Of a stretch of DNA of 64,000 nt, positions 32,368 through 43,600 are shown one piece after another (the stretch's first letter is position 1; each line of letters starts with the position of its first letter). The translations under genes were made by a program, and so were the position numbers. Source of the stretch: Aegilops tauschii subsp. strangulata. Lineage: Eukaryota > Streptophyta > Magnoliopsida > Poales > Poaceae. Location: contig NC_053036.3 of the NCBI RefSeq assembly GCF_002575655.3, positions 650,525,387-650,589,386 on the forward strand. Direction: 5' to 3'. The notes under the pieces were generated by a model. It saw only the letters and a list, made by a program, of their open reading frames with translations, did not search any database and was not told the DNA's origin.

Positions 32368-33736
32368 CTATTTCTTGTATTTGTAGCTTAGGACTGCAAA
32401 GACCGCTTGCAGAAATCCACAGGCAAAGAGGATGGCAGTGATAACGAATGCTATGGTGTACAACCCGTTGCGGCAGTGGTGTTCACGGCACGTTCCCATG
32501 AATCTGTTCACCCATTTGTTGCAGCGCATGTCCAGGTCGTGCCATATGGGCTTGAGGTAGTTTTGCTCGAGGTTGTCCACGTCCAATTCCACCCCGTTTA
32601 AGAGGTTGGCTAAGTCTTGGGCGACCTGCTTCTCACTTGACAAGAATTGTTGGACGATCCCGGCACGAACTAAGAGCTTCACATCCTCCACCGTGCCCGC
32701 GCCCTGCGACAGGAAGACGCAGTAGGCCGTCACGGGCCGCTGTGTCATCTGCTCCTCCAGGGCCATCAGGTTACATAGGATCGTCCATGTATTGCTGTTG
32801 ACCTTTTTTCGAAAAGGGGGTATTGCTGTTGACCTGCAGGCGAGGGATCCACAGCGTACCTCCTTGATAGCTCACGTCCAGGATGGTGGACTCCTTGCCT
32901 TCCACCAAGTCCTCGGGCTTGAAACGTACGTTGCCGTGCCATCGGCCTGTGCGCCGTGCCGTGTTTCCTGCCCTTTCCGGAGGCGGATTGGTTGGCTGAA
33001 AGTAGGGATGCACCAGGTGCAGCAAGTGGGACGACTGCTGCGGCGCCGGCCGAGGCTTCTTGCTGAGGTAGAATTGTGCCTGCAGAAGCCCCTGGACAGC
33101 AACGGATATGTTTTGGGGGACTCAACTATCAGTGTCTCCCGTGACGAGCTGGTGGATCTTGTCAAGCACCAAGAGAGGTATTTGATTCTCAAGAAGGAAC
33201 ACGCCGTCGGAGACTCCACCGGCTGCCGTCTCGGGATATTGAGGCGCGTTGTTGTTGGACTCGGATGGATCGCGCACCACCGCTTTGTCATCGTAGCCTG
33301 CTGCCGTCGAGCCGCTGTTGCTGCATGCCTCTGTCTCATATTTTACAAACAGAGAGAGCAGATAGCAGCCATCGTGCAGCAGCATATGTGAGAATAAGGA
33401 CTGCTCCGAACACAAAATGGGGTCGGGCAGATGGGCATAGCACCTCCTTGCTTCACCCTCTACATTTTCAAGCTCCCGCATCACCTCATCCACTTCACCG
33501 TGAAACAGATCAACGACGGCTTTCTCCTTCACTTCCGTCCATTGGGAAAGACCTTTACGGTGGTTGTAAAGGCCGATCAGCACGATGTGCGGCGTGAATG
33601 CGTCGTCGCGTGCGTCGACGCGACGGAGTTGCGCACGGACCCTGGAGATCGCTGCGCGTGTGGTCGTCATGCACCTGGGCGGCACGGGATTCGTCACAGC
33701 TCCTGCCTCCACGTCGGTCTCGGCTTTCCATGACAT
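32368..33736 (-). pseudogene. DUF247 family gene, nearly complete but broken
   Basis: The first ATG in frame is at 33736 (MSWKAETDVEAG). N-terminal DUF247 signatures are PHIVLIGLYNHRK, HMLLHDGCYLLSLF and LLENQIPLLVLDKIH. A TGA at 33122-33124 stops translation; the same frame continues beyond it (LLHLVHPYFQPTNPPP, ILDVSYQGGTLWIPRLQV) until a 31-bp insertion at 32804-32834 shifts it. The correct frame resumes with MALEEQMTQRPVTAY, AGTVEDVKLLVRAGIVQQFL and a C-terminal membrane segment (YTIAFVITAILFACGF), ending at 32368. Length without lesions would be about 445 codons, normal for DUF247. An intron spanning the lesions is unlikely, because both lie in conserved sequence with no splice signals. 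Confidence 0.85.
32789..32834 (-). mobile_element. Micro-insertion flanked by 15-bp duplication
   Basis: GTATTGCTGTTGACC occurs at 32789-32803 and 32820-32834 around 16 inserted bases (TTTTTTCGAAAAGGGG on the plus strand). On the minus strand the insert reads CCCCTTTTCGAAAAAA, very like the extreme 3' end of the LINE at 54246 (CCCTTTATCGAAAA). It looks like a LINE insertion truncated to its last few bases. The net addition of 31 bp frameshifts DUF247. Confidence 0.6.
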
Positions 33737-36332
33737 TAGGATGTCCTGTATCGGCACGCATGCATGCCACAATAATCAGAATATAGTGTGCAGTAATGGT
33801 TTTTTCTAATATATGCTGCCTGCTAGGTTGCTACATCAATCCGTGTTCATCTTTTTGTTCTTTTTTCAATGATTAAGTAACCCTAGAAGTTTTGTCCACA
33901 TTACTGTCCGGAAACTCGTATTATAAATCAAATCCCACATTGCTTTTCTGATCAACTGAAAGAATTTTAGTGATAGTGACGCACGTGTGAGTGCATGAAA
34001 CTTAATTATCCTTCGTTCATATCAAGTTTTAGTATTTGAATCTTGTTGAAATTTTAGAACTTGTCAAAATGTATTCAAGAGTGGTCTTTTTTCCTGAAGT
34101 CCAGATCTTCAGGAACACAAATATGCAAACATAACATAAAATAGACTTTCAGTTCAAAAGATAAAATAGATTCAAAATTGGAAGTCATATGAAAGCATTG
34201 GAAATTGAAAAAACAGATGGGTGAAGCAAGCAATCTATGAAAAAAACATTCATGCAACACATCCCCCGCACCCACACACACAGAAAAAAATGGGCTAAAC
34301 CGTGTCAAATACATAATTTGAATAAATGATTTTTCACACTACGAAGCTTCATAATCTAAAAGTTTCTTCGAGATTTAAAATTGGTGGCATGTTCTCTCTT
34401 TTTTGGCGAAGGCGAATAAAAATGTGCCATATTCAGAATTTAGCAAAAGGCTTTTCACATTAAAAATTTCTACTCATAGATCGATCAGGTGGTGGCCTAG
34501 CTTCCTCTTCATTTTAATAGTCATTATTCATGACACTCAGTTGCTTATGTTCATACATCTAATGACATTGCAATTATCATATGACGGTGGAGCGCAAGTT
34601 AACTCGCTAGCGCCCTGGATGTTGGGATAGGTAGTCTAGATTCCTAGGCCGGGGTAAAATAAAAGCTACTCTAGATTTTAGTTCTCTTTAACTTGAACGT
34701 CCTTGAGTCTTACCGGTTAGCACCACAAGTTGGTGGGCTAAATGGCTCGGTTTTGAGCCTCACCACCTCCGATTTAATCTGAGCATATCTCATTTAATTT
34801 GAGTGTATCTCCTCCTATGCTCAACTCGTGTTTTTTTAGTTCCCTCTACCTGTTTTGGGGTGCAAGAGAATTGTTTCCTTCAGACTATATGTTCATGATA
34901 ACAAATTTTTGAGGATTGAAAATTTAAAATTAAAGTAAAATATTTAGTTCTTCATCCTATAGTTCATTAAGTAGCTTCATGACCATGTAAAGCAAGAAAC
35001 TTAAATTTTAGCTCATAGATCGGTCCAATGGTGGACTGGTGGCCCTAGCTAGGTTCTTCTTCCATTTAGACTAACACCTACTTTTCCTACTGTACCTGTT
35101 GCATATAGTGTGACCGCAATCTAGCTAGCATTTTGAATTTGTGATAATTTTTCCCTACAAAATAGAAATGTCATCAAGTAGTCACCGCTAGAACTGCAAG
35201 AAAAACATTCGTCCTTTCCAGCAGAAACTTGTACCCTTTCAAACACATAGCAAATCCAGTATGGTATATATGTTTATATTATTATGTGTTAACACAATGA
35301 AGAAGCTGAATTGGGAATACGATTCAGTTTAAGGTTAAAAATAATATGAGTAAAAGTCATCAAAAGTGAAATTTGCAAGTAAGCAAGTACTAAAATCATG
35401 AGGAATAGTTCTAAAAAAATCATAAGAAATATAATTTTCGTAATAGCACAAAAAATATAGGCAAATATTCATGTCTTACCTTGATCCGTTGCAACATTGC
35501 TGACCAAACTTGAAAGCTAAACTACCCTCGGTTCTTCGGGTAGCTCTTATCTCTCCTCGGTGTTGTTGCTATTTTTGTTCATTTCAACGGTAGCTCAGCT
35601 CTATCTCTCTACGTATATATAAGCAGATCCCATTACACAAGTCCCACCGATCTATCTAGCTTTGATGCTGGCACAGACGCGCAAAGGATTCATTTGTCCT
35701 TTCCTCTGGTGCAGTCAAAAGTACAAAACAACCGTCAACGTTGCAGGCTTATACTTTAGGTTCTGGGAAGTTGGCAGTCTTGTTCGAGCCGCTGCTCTCT
35801 TGATTTGCATTTGAGAAGTACTTTGATTTGTTTCCTAGTTACGTGCGTGGTTTTGTTTTCTTGCAGGAGTCACGTGCGTGACAGCGTGAGTTGTTAACCG
35901 AATCTCAGAGGAAATTAAGAGTAGCTCATGTTATTTTTTGGGGGCAAAAAAATCAATGGCGGCCGCTTAACCGTCCCAGGGAGAGAGACGCCATCACCTC
36001 CATCATCACCCAGCTTCGCACGATGGCTCCTCTGCTTGCCCCACCACCTCTAGAGCCAGATTAGATCCTGTCTCCTCGCTGCCACCGCCGTTTATGTGTT
36101 GTGCATGCCTCATTTCTGTGTTGGGCTTGTTGTGTTGTGCCCACAGCTGAACCTTGTGTAGTGTTTGTGTGCGTGTATGTTGGACCTTGCCTGCGGTGGC
36201 GTTGTCTGTGTGTGTTGTTCGGCTGGTACCTTGATGACTCTGTGCTCGGTGTTTTACTTTATTTATAAAGCGGGGCGAAAGCCTTTTTCGGTAAATTTGC
36301 CATCTCAAGAAAATTTTGACACGAGCGCTTAA
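33737..36332. other. 2.6-kb AT-rich intergenic region
   Basis: Upstream of the DUF247 pseudogene. No family resemblance in any open frame. A plausible plus-strand TATA box (TATATATAAG, near 35612-35622) is followed about 45 bases later by a 49-codon open frame starting MLAQTRKGF, which I do not recognise. Confidence 0.4.
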
Positions 36333-36765
36333 TTTAGTGTTGTTGTGGCTGCCGCTGTAATCAGTCAATCGGTCAATCAATCATTTTGATCTGCCATGCT
36401 TGTGTCTTCTCCAAGGTATATTACAGATTTCTAAATTTGCCATGCTTTCAGAGAACTAAATTTGCCATCTCACCAAAAGTTGCCATGTGTTTCAGAGAAC
36501 TAAATCCCTATAAAGAACTCCTAAATTTGCCATGTTCCCAAACTTAGAAGTATGATCTCTAGTGCAGGGGCCAATTTAAGTCATGGCAAAAAAGTGTAAA
36601 AAATGGAGTCATGCTTAGAAATTATTATAATCATGTTTTTCTACTCATGGCATACTTAGAAAAAATTCTATATTTTCGCATGGGAAATTCATAACATTTT
36701 GTCTTCTAAACATGGAAAATTTAGGTCTTTTTGCAACACTCCGACGACAAGCTTTAGGAATTTGT
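36333..36765 (+). repeat. Direct repeat copy 1 (about 430 bp)
   Basis: Aligns base by base with 37866-38340, with substitutions and indels: both run from TTTAGTG through ATTACAGATTTC, CACCAAAAGTTGCCATGTG and CTACTCATGGCA to CTTTAGGAATTTGT. TTTGCCATG-like motifs recur. Confidence 0.8.
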
Positions 36766-36974
36766 GGTTTCTGCTTGTGCTTTATTTCCTTGTTGGTTTC
36801 CCCTTTCTCCCTGGTTCTTGGCTTGTAAGAAGACATGTGTCGCTGTCTCGGTGTTTTCTCCCGAATACAAATGACGTACACTTTGTTGTGTATCTGAGAA
36901 AAATAGTATTAGCTACTGCGAACAATGAACATGCAGGCAGATGGTTTCAGGTTTCTGAAGTGCAGAAATATTAG

Positions 36975-37409
36975 CTAGTTTGGTGTAGCATATTGCGGAT
37001 GGTTTCCCTGATCTAACAAGAGGCCTGAGATGGTGGTGATGGCCGGGAGCGTGCGCTGCTCGCCGGTGACCGGGTTGACCAGGCAGATCCGGGCCCGGTC
37101 ATCGGCGGTGATGAGCCAGCCGTCGGAGGAGGAGCCTAGGACGATATGGCCGTGTAACGCGGGTTCCGGGGCACCCAGGATGGCGGCGCTGCGGTCGGAG
37201 AGGGAGAAGAGCGTTGCGGTCTCCGGGTTGTCGCCGCCGGGCAGGACGAGCCACGGCGCCTCTGGCCTGAACGCGTCGCGCGAGGCGGGGAAGGTGGCGG
37301 CGAAGGCCAGGCGGTTGAGGGGGCTAAGGCGGGCGTGGATGTTGGCTAGCATGTCCGGCGGGAGGTCGGCGGCGCCGGCGACAGCGGCCTTTGCTCGATG
37401 TCGCCGCAT
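36975..37409 (-). pseudogene. F-box / DUF295-type gene, N-terminal fragment
   Basis: An ATG at 37409 opens a 144-codon frame: MRRHRAKAAVAGA, then an F-box-like LPPDMLANIHARLSPLNRLA (about residues 16-35), APWLVLPGG, TATLFSLSDR and GWLITADDRARICLVNPVTG, typical of plant F-box proteins with a DUF295/KIB domain. Full-length relatives are about 350-400 residues; here homology ends soon after ITTI and a stop follows at 36975. F-box proteins recruit substrates to SCF ubiquitin ligases. It sits between two direct repeats, so it may be a captured gene fragment. No intact C-terminus is nearby. Confidence 0.7.
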
Positions 37410-37865
37410 CGGAAGGATCGGTTGGGGATTGGGAGGAGGGTGCTTTGCTTGGTTGGATTGGAGATCAACGGTTCCGAACTTATTACTGCCAATTACCTTT
37501 ACCGACTCTCCTCACTTTTGTTTCTTGATGATGACAATCCCTCCGTTCCTACTATATGTTGTCCCCCGTCAGAAAGATTTTCTCCAACAATTTTTCAAGA
37601 AAAATAGATTTCCCCCAGCATCTGAAAAAAAGATAGATTTTTTAAAGCAAATTATCCTCGCCAAACCATCATATCCGACGATCTGTGGGATGGAAACACC
37701 ATAGGCTTCCAGGCGTTGGCCCTCACACCACGACAAAGATAACGTTGTGCGTCCTCACACTTGAAACGTCATAACTATGTACAAACTTGTCCTCGTAATA
37801 CGTCGGCTAACGCTTGAGTCCCTCGTCTTTGTGAGTGCCTCTCCTCCCTCACGTCTCATCTCAAC

Positions 37866-38340
37866 TTTAGTGATGCTACTGTAATCAATCAATTGTGGGC
37901 CAGACAATCAATTTGATATGCTCTGCTTTGCGTTTTACTGGTTTTTTAAAAGTTGTCATTGTTGCAGTTGTTGTTGTTGTTGTTGTTTATCTGCTCTGCT
38001 TGTGTTTTCTCCAAAGTACATTACAGATTTCCAAAATTACCATGGTTTCAGAGATCTAAATTTTTCGTCTCACCAAAAGTTGCCATGTGTTCCAGAGAAC
38101 TAAATCCCTATAAAAAAACTCCTAAATTTGCCATGTTCCCAAACTTAGAAGTTTGATCTCTAATGCATGGGATAATTTTAGTCATGTTTAGAAATTATTA
38201 TAATCACATTTTTCTACTCATGGCAAACTTAGAAATATTTCTATGTTTTCACATGGGAAATTCATAACATCTTTTGTCTTCCAAACATGGAAAATTTAGG
38301 CCTTTTTGGAACACTACAATGGCTAACTTTAGGAATTTGT
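37866..38340 (+). repeat. Direct repeat copy 2
   Basis: Second copy of 36333-36765 in the same orientation, with an extra GTTGTT-type microsatellite near 37965-37985. The interval between the copies (about 1.1 kb) contains the F-box fragment. Confidence 0.8.
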
Positions 38341-38421
38341 TTTTTCACTTGAACCATGGCAACTATAGTTCATGGGTCATGGAAATTTAGTTTATGAACT
38401 ATGGAGAATTAAGGTTATGGA

Positions 38422-38959
38422 CCATGGAAAATTTTGAACTTCATAGTTACCACTCATGAGGATTTTTGTCACGCAGACTTTAGCTTTTAACCATGAAAAT
38501 TTTCTTTTATGTACCATGGTTTTTTACCTGGTGGACCATGGTGAATAATTTTCCATGGAAAAAATGGAACATGGGAAAAAATTGGAACATGGAAAATGTG
38601 TTACGATGGAAAAAAAATTGAACATGGCAAATCTGTTTCACTAGCCATGGCAAAGTTACTGTATGTATCATGGCAAACAAAAAAAATTTGCCATGGAAAA
38701 TTTTGAAATTCATAGTTACCACTAATAGCACCCACTTAAGATGATTTTTGTCATGGGAACATTAGGATTTTACCATGGAAAATTTATTTTCTGTGCCATG
38801 GCTTTTTAGTTGGTGGACCATGGTGAATAATTTGCCGTGGTATTTTTTTGGAACATGGAAAATTCGTTACCATGGCAAAAAAAAATTGAACATGAAAATT
38901 TATTTCACAAGCCATGGAAAATTTACTATATGTATCATGGCAAAAACAATTAATCACGG
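38422..38959 (+). repeat. 269-bp tandem repeat, CCATGG-rich
   Basis: Two head-to-tail copies start at 38422 and 38691 (both CCATGGAAAATTTTGAA). Each holds GTGGACCATGGTGAATAAT and many CATGG words separated by A/T runs. The block continues the motif style of the preceding direct repeat. No coding potential. Confidence 0.75.
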
Positions 38960-39009
38960 TAAACTTTTTTTTGTCATGGTAAATTTATGTTTCTTACCAT
39001 GGCAAATTT

Positions 39010-40215
39010 ACGTTCTTTAAGAAGCTCAGTTTGTGTGGATCTGGTCTCTTTTGCAATATTGACTGCTGCTTCCTCACCTACTTATCTTGAATGTGAGTTT
39101 GTCATCCCATCCAACTACAAATGTGGAGTCTTCCGGCTCTACGGAAGTTGCATATTGAGTGCAAATGTCTGCACCTATTGGAAGTTCTGCAAATATCTCC
39201 ATTTCTACCGACACTGACAGCATTACAGCATTCTTGTCATTTATTGTCGTTTAGATTTGCAGCTGTTAGAACTTGTCAACCCTTGATGACTTCCTAACGT
39301 AAGAATATCTACCTGATATTGTGAACATTGAAATATTGTCTTGTATGGAGTTATTGTCCCTGCTGGGTGAAAAGTTTGGTACTTTTCCATATTCGAAATA
39401 TCTTGTAGTTAGTAAGTGCCAAAGTCTCAATTGACAAAGATATTTGGCGTTGCCATCATCACTCCAAAGGCTTAGCTTAACGAGACGTGGGGATATATCT
39501 CCATATGTTCCCAGCTGCCTATAGAACCTCACGTCCCTCGTCTCACTGAGCATTAGTGGCCTGAGTATAACATCCATTCCAAGCGACATTTGGCATCGTA
39601 ATCTTGTATCAGTTAAAGAATTGGTGATTGAGGATTCTCCATACCTAGTTTCATTTGGTGGAGCTAAGGCAGTTGCAAAATAAAGAAGGTGTTGATACGC
39701 AATTGTCCAACACTCTGGTGAAGATGTCGCCTAAGGTATTTTTGCTAACCCTTGTTTCATGTCCAAACATCTTCAACGTCCTCACGACAGCGTTGACATG
39801 AGTACGTGACCTTCAACCTCTTTACAATCCATGGCATCCCCGAAAAGATGTATCGCCAGCTCCTTGTAGCCCTCTCCTCTTCATCAAGATCGTCCAGGAC
39901 AAGACTTGGCTACTATATCTCCGGAGTTACAAATTTACTTTGCCATTACATTTGAACAACCATACATAGTACTTCAATTCATATTACAAGTTACAAATAA
40001 ATAACAAGCAATTGTCATGTTCTCAGTCACACATTGTTTTGCCATAACAAATTGCTACGTTCAAGAAGATATACGGCAAATAAGCTGACCATAGGGATTG
40101 TAAATATAATCTCTCCACCAAAACTAGCACGCAACACACTCATATTTATTTTCCTCGCACTCCTTCAACAGCATGTTCTCATGCAAGCCGCCACCCTTCG
40201 CCTTTGTACCCTCCT
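39010..40215 (-). other. Unrecognised possible gene relic
   Basis: A 107-codon minus-strand frame (39266-39589; RLVKLSLWSDDGNAKYLCQL) and coding-looking traces near 39800-39900 (SLVLDDLDEEE on the minus strand) could be remnants of an NLR or another gene, but no domain can be assigned with confidence. Located downstream of the NLR. Confidence 0.25.
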
Positions 40216-40660
40216 AGTGCCAACCAGGCAAGACAAATGAAAAAAGTTAACGAGATGAAGGATGTCAATCTATTTTTTTCAGAAGCGACATTGGGAGATT
40301 AACATGCAGGTACCCAAGGATAGTTCCTAAAGAACAAATGGTGTGCGTACAATAATTAAGTTACCCGTCATTGCACATACCAGCGATCCAGAGTGCCTGT
40401 TGAATCTCGTTCAGCCTGGACCCACTGTTAAGTTCCTCTTCCCATGTATTTGGTGCCAAGTTCTGATCTCATTAGCAGCAGTGCCAACCAGGCTCTAGAC
40501 AAATGAAAAAGGTTAATGAGCTCAAAGGTCCAAATCTGTTTTTTTCAGGAGATATCTCTAAGGATAAATTCTAAACAACAAATGGTGTGCATACAGTAAT
40601 TCAATTGCCCGTCATTGTACATACCAGCGACAGAGGGGCTGTTGTATCTCATTGAGCTCG
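40216..40660 (-). repeat. Duplicated 3' end of the NLR gene
   Basis: 40480-40660 (which includes the last codons of the NLR) and 40216-40420 are tandem copies. Each contains, on the minus strand, the exon end AAYGAGATWCAACAG...CGCTG followed by GTATGT, a good 5' splice donor, then CAATGACGGG. The coding copy ends at a TGA just past the donor if unspliced; spliced, transcription could continue into the second copy. Confidence 0.6.
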
Positions 40661-43600
40661 GGACACTCCTGTATATTCACTTTCTTTATTTTATCAACAG
40701 CTGCTGCACCACCAATGGACTTGAGGCCTCGACAGTTCTTAATGCTAAGTACCTCCAGTAATGGAGAACTTCCCAACTGGCTATTCGCGAGGTTGATGGA
40801 TTCTATGCCGTCACAAGTCGACAAATAGAGCTGCTTAAGAGAGGATGGTATTATCATTACCCTCTGCGAATTCAACTTGAAATAGCAATCTGAAATCTCC
40901 AGAGTCTGCAACCAGTCGAGCCTATCAACAGAGAGGGACATCAACATTCTACAATCGGAAACCGCGACGATCTTCACAGCAGGTACACAATCTGGCTTCA
41001 GCAATTCATCAAAGGTCAATAATTTGCAGCACCTCTCAATACGTATCTTAGCAAGAGATGAGAATCCTGTAACACTGCTGCTGCTGGTACTTGCTTCAGA
41101 GACTATTGAAGAAAGGTTTTCACAAGAACGAATATCTAGTTCCTCCAGAGATGGAAGATTGCTTCTCCACACGTGCAGGGGAATAGATGTTAAGGATTCA
41201 CAGTTCTTTATATATAAAAAAGTGAGGGAAGTGAGGTCAAGGAAGCGGCTCACCAAGTGATCCATGGAATAGCCCGAATTATGAAGGACTAGCTTTCTAA
41301 GAGAAGTAGGTAAGACCACCGAGCCTTGCCAATTGATTCGACTACAACCCATTATGATCAACTCTTCAAGACGATTGACGTTGTTTGAACATGCTGTATT
41401 GTCAAGTGACCTCTCTAACGGGAATAAAAATGGAATGCTCTTCAAGTGGTGACACATATAAAATCCAAGGAAACTTAGCCTTGGTAGAAGGTTGGGCTGG
41501 AGCCAGCTAGGACAAGATTCGCCTCCGTAAAAGTCTACATTCAAATGTTGGAGCTTCCAGTGAGGTAACATTTCGATCTGATTTTCCATCGTCTTCATAC
41601 AGCGCCATTTTAGGCAGAGCTTGCCAGAGTTGTCCTTGTTATAAGAAAGCCCCTTTGAATTAATTTTCTCTAAGCTGAGGATATCACTGAAGCCTGGAGG
41701 AAACCTTTCAATCACACAGCTGCGACAGTCTATAACTTTGAGATGATGCAGATGGCAAACTGATGAAGGGAATGTGCTCAAAGTACAACTTCCATGTAAA
41801 CCTAGGTAACGCAGATGCTTTGAGTTGCCCATGCTCTCAGGTAGCTGTCCTCCTTTGGAAAGTTTAAAACTCAATACACGGATTTTCAATAGTTCCTTGA
41901 ACCAATAGTTTACCACAGGCTCAAAATCTTTTGATTTGCTATATGATTCATCACACACTAGAGACCTCAAATTTTTCTTGCTACATATGCTCTTCAATTC
42001 AGAACACTTAACATCTCCGTTTGTGAATATTGACAGATGACGGACTTTTGAAGGAACTTTATCAAGGTCACTAGCATGCTTTATAATGAAGCACTCATCC
42101 TTTGAGACTAGTTGTGCCGTATCATGCATCAGATCATGAATGACATACTTAACACTATGCGGCGATGCTTTCTGAAAGAATGAACGATTTGCAAGGGCAT
42201 CAAAGCACAGTGATGCTTCTTTGGGCCCTGACGCATATCCTTGTGCAATCCAAATATCAGCTAGAAAATCCTTCACAAATTTGTGATCCTTGGGAAACAT
42301 TGCACAAATTGAGAAGCCTCTCTTCAATTTCTGTGGTAGGTACATATAGCTCAGTCGAAGGGCTGGCAGAATATCAGTCTCCGTTTGTTCAAGTTGCCAG
42401 AGTTCACTTTCCATTATATTTTTCCAATGTGTTGTACTTAGATCCATTCTCAGCAAGCGTCCAATAGTCTTGGCAGCCAATGGGGAGCCCTTCAGCTTTG
42501 GAACAATTTTTTCACCAATGCACTCCAATGACTCCCGGTTGTTGCAAGCATTTGTGGATCCAAATGTGCAAGATTTGAATAAATCCCAGAATACCCCAGC
42601 TTGTAAGCCCTTTAACTCGTAAATATTCATAAGGCTAACTAGCTTAGCAACCTCGGGAGATCTAGTGGTGACCAAAATCCTACTTCCTTCAGCACCATAT
42701 TTCAAAGATGCACAAAAACTGTTCCATCCCACCCCATGATCCTTCAAGACATCATCCCACATGTCATCAAGGACAAGTAAAAACTTTTTGGACTTGACAC
42801 AGCCTTTTAGTTTTCTCTCAAGAACATTCAGATTATTAGATGACGCATCACCTCCCAGGTGCTCTATAATCTCTTTCGTTAACCTTTTAATGTCAAAGTC
42901 ATCTGAAACACATGTCCAAATTATATTTTGGGGGCCAAAATCTGTCTTTACATTTGTATCCTTGCATATGTGTTGGGCCATTGTTGTCTTTCCAACACCT
43001 CCCATCCCAACAATTGACAAAACAGGCAACTCTGTCATTCTTGCTTTGCTTTCAGTCCTTTCCCTCTTTGGGGCACGAACTCCTAGTGTTTCAACCAACT
43101 TCTTCAATTCTTTTTTGCGACCAAGCATTTTTCCCTCATTAAAGCTGGAAGTTGTTTCTGGCCTAACTGATTTATCAAACTTCAGTTGTGCTTGGTGCAA
43201 GCCCATTTCCATGGACTGCTTATGGACATGATCTAGGTTTTTCTGAACTCTGTTGACTTTTCTGATGTAGCCATTGGATCTGACACTGTCGTAGAATCCC
43301 AGACAGGTATCATGCAATTGATCTGGCCCCAAATTCTTGCTGCACTCAAGTTTCCACCTGAGTGCGTCATAATCAAGCTCATCAAGCAGGTCCTCCGCTT
43401 CGAAGACTGCATTCTTAATATGCGGGAGGAGATCAGCCGCTTGTTTCTTATGGCTTTGGTACTCGACCCGATCAATGAGGTCAAGCATCTTGGGCAATGT
43501 TGTCTCCAGCTTCCAAAGATCATCCTTCAACCGCTCAATTTGCTCTTCAGTCTTGTCTTCATTTGGCAACTCTGAGGTGTTCCGTAAAGAACGAGTGGCC

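Noticed and set aside
5067..33736. Functional self-incompatibility locus based on two DUF247 genes
   Set aside because: Both copies are broken, one lacks its N-terminal half, and no HPS10-like partner gene was seen.
35612..35840. Small gene after the TATA box near 35612
   Set aside because: The 49-codon frame has no support beyond the TATA-like box; kept only as a note in the spacer entry.
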